Assembly: GCA_017391435.1 (NCBI GenBank)
Contig: JAFOYS010000231.1
Coordinates: forward strand, 1-11,593
DNA: 11,593 nt
Direction: 5' to 3'
Source: Alistipes sp.
Lineage (GTDB): Bacteria > Bacteroidota > Bacteroidia > Bacteroidales > Rikenellaceae
Of the stretch, positions 6,221-11,593 are shown one piece after another (position 1 is the first letter of the stretch; every line of letters begins with the position of its first letter). The position numbers and the translations under genes are program-made. The notes below the pieces were generated by a model, which worked only from the letters and a program-made list of their open reading frames with translations, was not told the DNA's origin and searched no databases.

Positions 6221-9200
6221 ATGAAGATTAAATGGTTTGCAAAAATTGTAGCGTTAGTAGCTATTTCTGCCGTAGTTGGTTGCCAGAAGGGACCAGAGTC
6301 AAATGAAGATGCGCCGATTGTAGATGGCGAAGGTGTTAGTCGTTTTATGGCGACAATAGCTACACCAGAGCTCTCTCGAGCAATGCTCCAGGGTGACAAT
6401 ACACCTATTTGGAAGGCTGGCGACAATATGTTGATACTGTCATATGGTGGCTCTACTATTACAAATTTTAAGTCAACAATAGATGTCTCGTCTCTTGATG
6501 GTGCTAGCGCCTACTTTAAGGCAGCAGCTGGTCGTGCGATTACAAAAGGCAAGGAGACATACTCTATCTATCCATATTTTCAACCAAAGTTAGCAGAGGT
6601 ATCTGGCGGTAGCAGTGGTAATAGGCACATTAAGTTATCGCTCAGTGAGCAGAGCCCAAGCTTTGACAGCAAGCTGCATCTACCGCTGCTTGTTGGCCTG
6701 TGGAGTGATGACACTGAGTCGTTTACGATGGTCAACCCGTTGCTTGTTGTTCGTTTAAACCTATCTTTAGCCGAGGGCGAGCAGCAGACAACACTCAAGA
6801 GAGTCTCTATTGTTAGCAACGGCGATGAGCCCCTCTGGGGTAGTAATGCACTCTTTTCAACAGAGGATATGAGTTTGACAATAAACGAGGAGGGTGCGAA
6901 AAAATCGCTCTCGCTGGACTGCGGTGACGAGGTTTTAGGTGTAGATGGCAAGACTATCTCATTCTGCATTCCCGCAAAGCAGTATCAGAAGGGTCTGAAG
7001 CTGAAGATATTCTGCTTGGAGGGCGTCTTTACAGCAGATATCAAGCCTGAGGGTATCAAGTTGTCAAACGATAGAATCCTGGAGCAGGATCTCTCGGTTG
7101 CTGTAACCAAGAGCAAACTCTTTGTGGATGCTGTGCATACAACAGATACAACTATTGCCGTTGCTTGGTCTACAAACAAGCAGAATACAGAGTTTCTTAA
7201 TCAGATATATCCGAATGATAGTGCAATATATGGTGAGGATATTAACAAGGAGTACAAAGTGGCTATATACAGCGACGAAGAGTGCTCTCAGTTGGTCTAC
7301 AGCGCATCTGTTCTCAAAGGTGAGAAGCTATTTAAAGAGACAGTATCTCCACCGCGATTTATCTTTACAGGACTGACACCTCAGACTGACTACTATATCC
7401 ACATATACAACCTTACTGACTCAGAGCAAACCATTGAGCCTCTAAAGGTTACAACATCTGCTACTGCTGCAAGTGTAGGATCTTTTGCATATACAAAGCC
7501 AGGTGATATTGTACTATTTGAGAATTTTGGCAAACTAAAGTATGGCGGAGATTTAGCAGCTCGTGCAGCGGGCGTGTCTCGTGATGATCGTGCAGCGTTA
7601 ACATCTTTTGATGGCGCAGATTTAAAGGGCGATATTGTTATTGACTATCAGGCAGCAGAGACTGATGGTGCAACGGCTGCATATACCCCAGCAGCGGCAA
7701 ATATTGAGATGGGCCTTTTCAACACACTGTCAGGACTAATTGATGATATGGGCGTCAATGATTGGGGATGGATTGGCGGCAAGGCAGATGCTAATGGTGG
7801 TTCTGTGTGTGCTCGCCCAGGCTATGTAAAGGTCGGAACATCTTCTAACCGCTCGTTTATTGTAACACCTATGCTCTCGGGAATCCCAGCGGGTGCAAAT
7901 GCTAAGGTTACGGTAAAGTTCAAGGCTGCCCCTTATGGCGATGTGGGCAAGGATATCAATGCTGCAGAGAGGGATATTGTTGTCAAGGTGTTAAACGAGA
8001 CATCAATTGCAAGTAACAACAAGATTACCTATGCCTCTCAAGGTGAGAGTAAAGCTTTTACTCTTGATGCAGAGCGCAGTTGTGATTGGAAGCAATATAG
8101 CGTCACACTCAGCAATGTACAGAGTACAAGCCGTATTGCCATTGGAGGAAACCGTGCAGAGACAGATAACAACCGTTTCTTGATAGACGATATAATGGTT
8201 TGTGTAGAGTCTATTGATACAGCTATTGTAACAGGTACTATTACCTACGATGATGGTTCTGCGGCTGCCGACATTGTTGTTAGTGACGGCTTTAGCTGCG
8301 TAAAAACCGATGCAGCAGGTAAATACTCACTCAAACCCCACAAACTGACTTGGTATATCTACTACTCAATACCTGCAGAGTGTAAGATACCTACAAACGA
8401 CTATGGACAGCCGTGCTTCTTTACAAAGTACAGCGACCAGAAGAGTACTTACGACTTTACAATAACAAGAGCTCCTAAAGAGGACAAATTTGCGCTCTTC
8501 TGCCTTGCAGATGTGCAGTGCGCCAACACTTCGCAGATAAATCGCTTCAAGAACGAGACTATGCCAGAGCTATTATCATACTCAAAATCTATGGGTATCC
8601 CTTGTTATGGTGTGACATTGGGCGATGTTGTCTACTCTCAAGGCACTCGTAACTGCGAGCCTATTATGCCAACAATGCGTAACCTGATGACAGAGCAGAA
8701 TCTCGGTATGCCGGTCTTCCAGACATTCGGTAACCACGACTACTCATTTATCTTTAGCGATACAGACCCTCTGCCTTGTAGTGGATATAGTGATTTGGAG
8801 TTCCAGGTACAGGCGCAGCGAGCATTTGAAAAGGTGTTTGGTCCGATTAACTACTCCTGGAATAGAGGAGATACACATATCGTATGTATGCGTAATATGC
8901 TCTGGTATGATGGAAAATCTTGGGATCATTATGGCGATCCGAGATTCCTTGACGAGCAGTATGAGTGGCTTAAGCAAGATCTTGCGTATGTTCCTACAGA
9001 CAAGATGGTAATACTCTGCGTACACTGCTCAATAGAGAACTCAACAAAGACAAATGTTCAGAATATTCTCAAACTACTGAGCAGATATAAGGATGCACAC
9101 ATTATGTCTGGACACCACCACCGCAACACTAACCATCCTACCAAATCTACTGTAAATGGCAAGGCTATCTATGAGCATAATCACGGTGCGGTGTGCGGTC

Positions 9201-9793
9201 ACTTCTGGAAGTCTAACTTTAACGCTGACGGTGCTCCAAATGGCTATGGAGTCTACGAAATAGAGGGTAGCAATATGACCAATTGGTACTATAAGGGTGT
9301 CAATAACGGTGTTAATGATCGCGACTACCAGCTTCGTCTATATCGCGGTAATATGCGCTGTGGAGGAGAGTATGACCACATAGAGTTGCAGCACGGTGCA
9401 AATGTAATTCTGGCAAATGTCTTCAATGCTGATGATAACTGGAAAATAAAGGTCTACGAGGATGGTTCCTATGTCGGCAATATGACACGAATGGCACAAA
9501 GTAACGCTGGTCCTGGTAAGTACAGTCCAGACCCTAATAACCCAGGTAAGCCAAGCGTAAAATCGAGCCTCGATTGGTGGATTATAGGTTACCACACGGG
9601 CGTACTCGGCCTTGGAGATCCAAAGGATGATAGCAAGCATAGTGGCAACTATAAGGATTGTTTCCATATGTACAAGTGGACGCTAAAGAATCCTAATGCT
9701 AAAAACATCAAGGTTGAGGCTATAGATATCTGGGGCAGAACATACACCTGCTCTGAGATTACAGGCGACTACGACTACTCGGTTATGCAGTAG
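6221..9793 (+). CDS. Multidomain lipoprotein with calcineurin-like metallophosphoesterase
   Basis: A 1190-residue envelope-anchored protein. The start is placed at 6221, although the frame is open from an ATG at 6101, because 'MKIKWFAKIVALVAISAVVGC' is a clear lipoprotein signal with lipobox Cys21. Domains: about 40-295 fimbrillin-like ('SRAML', 'IWKAGDNMLIL'); about 298-413 fibronectin-III-like; about 425-663 a jelly-roll/ligand-binding-like module ('VLFENFG', 'RFLIDDIMV'); about 668-750 a small beta sandwich of the MetallophosN type; about 755-985 the metallophosphoesterase; about 990-1190 a MetallophosC-type domain. Metal-site motifs are visible: Asp764 and Gln766 ('ADVQ'), 'GD' 801-802, 'GNHD' 837-840, His935 and 'GHHH' 964-967. 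Relatives are usually about 500 residues, so roughly 660 N-terminal residues are extra. Substrate is unknown; phosphate-ester hydrolysis at the cell surface or periplasm is inferred. Boundaries of the first three modules are approximate. Confidence 0.9.
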   Translation: MKIKWFAKIVALVAISAVVGCQKGPESNEDAPIVDGEGVSRFMATIATPELSRAMLQGDNTPIWKAGDNMLILSYGGSTITNFKSTIDVSSLDGASAYFKAAAGRAITKGKETYSIYPYFQPKLAEVSGGSSGNRHIKLSLSEQSPSFDSKLHLPLLVGLWSDDTESFTMVNPLLVVRLNLSLAEGEQQTTLKRVSIVSNGDEPLWGSNALFSTEDMSLTINEEGAKKSLSLDCGDEVLGVDGKTISFCIPAKQYQKGLKLKIFCLEGVFTADIKPEGIKLSNDRILEQDLSVAVTKSKLFVDAVHTTDTTIAVAWSTNKQNTEFLNQIYPNDSAIYGEDINKEYKVAIYSDEECSQLVYSASVLKGEKLFKETVSPPRFIFTGLTPQTDYYIHIYNLTDSEQTIEPLKVTTSATAASVGSFAYTKPGDIVLFENFGKLKYGGDLAARAAGVSRDDRAALTSFDGADLKGDIVIDYQAAETDGATAAYTPAAANIEMGLFNTLSGLIDDMGVNDWGWIGGKADANGGSVCARPGYVKVGTSSNRSFIVTPMLSGIPAGANAKVTVKFKAAPYGDVGKDINAAERDIVVKVLNETSIASNNKITYASQGESKAFTLDAERSCDWKQYSVTLSNVQSTSRIAIGGNRAETDNNRFLIDDIMVCVESIDTAIVTGTITYDDGSAAADIVVSDGFSCVKTDAAGKYSLKPHKLTWYIYYSIPAECKIPTNDYGQPCFFTKYSDQKSTYDFTITRAPKEDKFALFCLADVQCANTSQINRFKNETMPELLSYSKSMGIPCYGVTLGDVVYSQGTRNCEPIMPTMRNLMTEQNLGMPVFQTFGNHDYSFIFSDTDPLPCSGYSDLEFQVQAQRAFEKVFGPINYSWNRGDTHIVCMRNMLWYDGKSWDHYGDPRFLDEQYEWLKQDLAYVPTDKMVILCVHCSIENSTKTNVQNILKLLSRYKDAHIMSGHHHRNTNHPTKSTVNGKAIYEHNHGAVCGHFWKSNFNADGAPNGYGVYEIEGSNMTNWYYKGVNNGVNDRDYQLRLYRGNMRCGGEYDHIELQHGANVILANVFNADDNWKIKVYEDGSYVGNMTRMAQSNAGPGKYSPDPNNPGKPSVKSSLDWWIIGYHTGVLGLGDPKDDSKHSGNYKDCFHMYKWTLKNPNAKNIKVEAIDIWGRTYTCSEITGDYDYSVMQ

Positions 9794-9809
9794 CCATACA
9801 GAGAGGCAA

Positions 9810-9842
9810 AAAGAGCTGACCAAAATCTTTGGTCAGCTCTTT
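9810..9842. terminator. Strong bidirectional intrinsic terminator
   Basis: A perfect 15-bp stem, AAAGAGCTGACCAAA (9810-9824) with TTTGGTCAGCTCTTT (9828-9842), has a 3-base loop (ATC). T-rich sequence follows on the + strand (GTTTGTTG) and TTTTTGC on the minus strand. It sits between convergent stops at 9793 (+) and 9862 (-), so it should end both transcripts. Confidence 0.88.
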
Positions 9843-9861
9843 GTTTGTTGTTAGGTCTCTA

Positions 9862-11520
9862 CTACTTTGCGTAGGTAACCTTATTTGTATAGCGCTTATC
9901 GCTATTACCTGGATAGACCTTAAGAAGGGCTACACCGTGAGGTGCAACCTCTGTAGTAAAGCGACCCTTGCCGGTATCGTCTGTAAGATGGCCAACATCC
10001 TTCTGGCGCCACAAGTCACGAACTGTTCGTGTACCATCATACAGACCGAGCATTCGTGGGTTGATGCTAATCTTTACAGGCTTGTTGCTCTTGTTAAACA
10101 AACCTACTGCAAGTGAGCCATCCTCCAAGTGCTTAACATAGATTACCTGTGAGTTGTCGCTCTTGCGCCATACAGGTACTGCGTGAAGGCCGAGAGGATC
10201 TTGATTAACCTCAATAACCTCATCATTTGAGAGCAGTGAGAGTGTAAAGTCGTCCATACGCGCCATATCGCAACCAATAAGCAGCGGAGAGGCAAAGAGT
10301 GCCCACAGACTCATATGTGTATACTGCTCGTCAGCGGTAAGCTTTGTATAGTGGAGTTTTGGACCCCAACCTACAAGACCCACAACAAGCATATCTGCAT
10401 CTGGCCAAGCACCTGGGCGGCAGAATGGAATCCACTTATCCTGAGAGAAGCCAATGCTACTTATGCTCTTCCAAGTGTCGCGGATATCGCCTGTAGTGCG
10501 CCAGCACTCAGCGTGATCCATAAAGAATGGAGCATCTGCAAGCGGAGCTGAATTTGAGAGCGAGAGTACAATATCACGCTTTACAGAGCGCAGAGCATCA
10601 AACATCTCCTTAGTATGGAAGCGAGTATTTGGGTTCCAGTCGTACTTGAGATAGTCAATCTCCCAATCTGCGAACTGCTTAACATCTGCCTCTACAAATG
10701 AGTACTCTCCGTGGAGATAGAACTCCTTACGGTCCTGCCAGTAGTTGGCATCTGGGCCCTTTTTCTGATAGCGGTAGTGCTCGTTGTGCAGACCATCCTT
10801 AATCCACTGGTTTACACCATCAGCATTGTCTGAGTAGCTACCGATATGCGCTGCGTATGTACCAACCCAAGGCACAGAGTATATACCAAGCTTAAGACCC
10901 ATATCGTGAACCTCTCTTGTCAGAGCCTTCATATCTGGGAACTTGGTGTTTGGCTGGATGGCATTGTACTTACCGCCACGCTGACCCTGCCAGCCATCGT
11001 CAATGTTGATGTATGTCCAGCCGTGGTTAACAAGGCCAGATTCTACCATAGCACGAGCAGATGAGAGTACCTGCTCCTGAGTCACATCGCGAGCCCAGCA
11101 GTTCCAAGAGTTCCAACCCATTGGTGGGGTCAGAGCGATATTATCGCCCACTACAATACGCAATTCGCGCTCATAAGAGCCCTTATCGTTGGTAGCCTTA
11201 AGCATAATGTGGTAGGTGCCCCTCTTCTTAAGTGTACCGGTAATGCGGCCGGTTGCTGAGTCGAGCTTAAGACCTTTTGGCAGACCCTCTGCAGAGAATG
11301 TCATTGGGCGATCACCCGTTGCAGCAATAGTATAAAGGCAAGGAGAGCCAGGACGCAGACCAAAGACCTTTGCGCCATTGATACGCGGCGTAGCGGCTGG
11401 CTTAGGTGTAAGAATGTAGGCCGACAAGTCTGGAATCTCGACCTCTGCTGGCTGCTGTGCAACCGCTGTAAGGACATTTACAGAGAGAGCAAAAGCAAGT
11501 AATGCAATAATTTTTTTCAT
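9862..11520 (-). CDS. Secreted GH27 alpha-galactosidase with N-terminal putative Ig (He_PIG) domain
   Basis: It hydrolyses terminal alpha-galactosides (family GH27, retaining). 552 residues: Sec signal with likely cleavage after 'AVA' (about residue 21); He_PIG-type Ig-like domain about 49-126 ('GLPKGLKLDSATGRITGTL'); (beta/alpha)8 catalytic domain from 'TPPMGWNSWNCW' (131-142) to about 440; C-terminal beta domain to about 536. Catalytic residues are visible: nucleophile Asp294 in 'YLKYDWN' and acid/base Asp345 in 'WRTTGDI'. 'NIDDGW' (172-177) keeps the two aspartates that hold galactose O4/O6, and 'CRPGAWPDADML' (367-378) is the usual substrate loop. A roughly 45-residue insertion (about 230-275) precedes the nucleophile strand, and the Cys of the common 'DDCW' is Gly176. 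It probably follows another gene 17 bp upstream, as in a glycan-use operon. The related beta-L-arabinopyranosidase activity in GH27 cannot be fully excluded. Confidence 0.95.
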   Translation of the reverse strand: MKKIIALLAFALSVNVLTAVAQQPAEVEIPDLSAYILTPKPAATPRINGAKVFGLRPGSPCLYTIAATGDRPMTFSAEGLPKGLKLDSATGRITGTLKKRGTYHIMLKATNDKGSYERELRIVVGDNIALTPPMGWNSWNCWARDVTQEQVLSSARAMVESGLVNHGWTYINIDDGWQGQRGGKYNAIQPNTKFPDMKALTREVHDMGLKLGIYSVPWVGTYAAHIGSYSDNADGVNQWIKDGLHNEHYRYQKKGPDANYWQDRKEFYLHGEYSFVEADVKQFADWEIDYLKYDWNPNTRFHTKEMFDALRSVKRDIVLSLSNSAPLADAPFFMDHAECWRTTGDIRDTWKSISSIGFSQDKWIPFCRPGAWPDADMLVVGLVGWGPKLHYTKLTADEQYTHMSLWALFASPLLIGCDMARMDDFTLSLLSNDEVIEVNQDPLGLHAVPVWRKSDNSQVIYVKHLEDGSLAVGLFNKSNKPVKISINPRMLGLYDGTRTVRDLWRQKDVGHLTDDTGKGRFTTEVAPHGVALLKVYPGNSDKRYTNKVTYAK

Positions 11521-11537
11521 AGTAAATTTAGTTTGTT

Positions 11538-11593
11538 TTAGTTATTTTGTGGAACATAAGTTTCAAAGTCGCCGTTCAGTCCGTCATAGTTTG
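11538..11593 (-). CDS. Possible 3' end of an upstream gene in the alpha-galactosidase operon
   Basis: On the minus strand one frame is open from the window edge to a TAA at 11540-11538 and encodes 17 residues, 'NYDGLNGDFETYVPQNN'. The other two frames close quickly. The residue mix looks protein-like, and the stop lies 17 bp before the alpha-galactosidase ATG, typical operon spacing. The segment is too short to assign a family, and the open frame could be chance. Confidence 0.45.
   Translation of the reverse strand, partial: NYDGLNGDFETYVPQNN

Overview
The window looks like a chromosomal segment of a Bacteroidales (Bacteroidota) bacterium. The evidence is protein types typical of that group: a secreted GH27 alpha-galactosidase with an N-terminal Ig-like domain, a calcineurin-like phosphoesterase lipoprotein flanked by its Bacteroidales-type N- and C-terminal companion domains, a fimbrillin-like N-terminal region, and several AraC-type regulators. 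Matches to the Bacteroidota promoter consensus (TTTG, about 19-21 bp, TAnnTTTG) and the general lack of strong Shine-Dalgarno sites agree. Genus cannot be fixed from this sequence. No tRNA, rRNA, CRISPR array, insertion sequence or att site was seen.

Layout, left to right. (1) Positions 1-210 hold the C-terminal end of an AraC-type regulator on the + strand. It converges on a bidirectional hairpin terminator (219-246). (2) A compact minus-strand gene set runs from about 3763 down to 252: HAD-family phosphatase, predicted outer-membrane barrel protein, lipoprotein, XTP/dITP pyrophosphatase (RdgB) and GTP cyclohydrolase I (FolE). The last four genes are separated by only 2-3 bp and the first gap is 34 bp, so one operon is likely. 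A near-consensus promoter sits directly against the first start codon. (3) Another intrinsic terminator (3799-3848) ends a minus-strand AraC regulator with an unusual C-terminal AT-hook tail (3851-4828). (4) An AT-rich divergent intergenic region (4829-5190) carries candidate promoters for both directions and an imperfect dyad. (5) A second AraC regulator (5191-6066, +) is followed, with no visible terminator, by a 1190-residue multidomain lipoprotein metallophosphoesterase (6221-9793, +); a perfect 8+8 bp dyad lies 14 bp before its start. (6) A 15-bp perfect hairpin terminator (9810-9842) separates it from a convergent GH27 alpha-galactosidase (9862-11520, -). That gene is probably preceded, 17 bp upstream, by another minus-strand gene whose last 17 codons are in the window.

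Functionally, the left operon mixes nucleotide housekeeping (clearing non-canonical purine triphosphates; committing GTP to pterin synthesis) with two uncharacterised envelope proteins and a phosphatase. The right half looks like an accessory, surface-directed module: two divergent AraC regulators, an envelope-anchored phosphoesterase with long adhesin-like or ligand-binding N-terminal modules, and a secreted alpha-galactosidase. A joint role in handling a decorated glycan is an inference from proximity only. The strongest leads for something under-described are the AT-hook AraC protein, the fimbrillin-like/phosphoesterase fusion with its leader dyad, and the unexplained barrel-lipoprotein pair.
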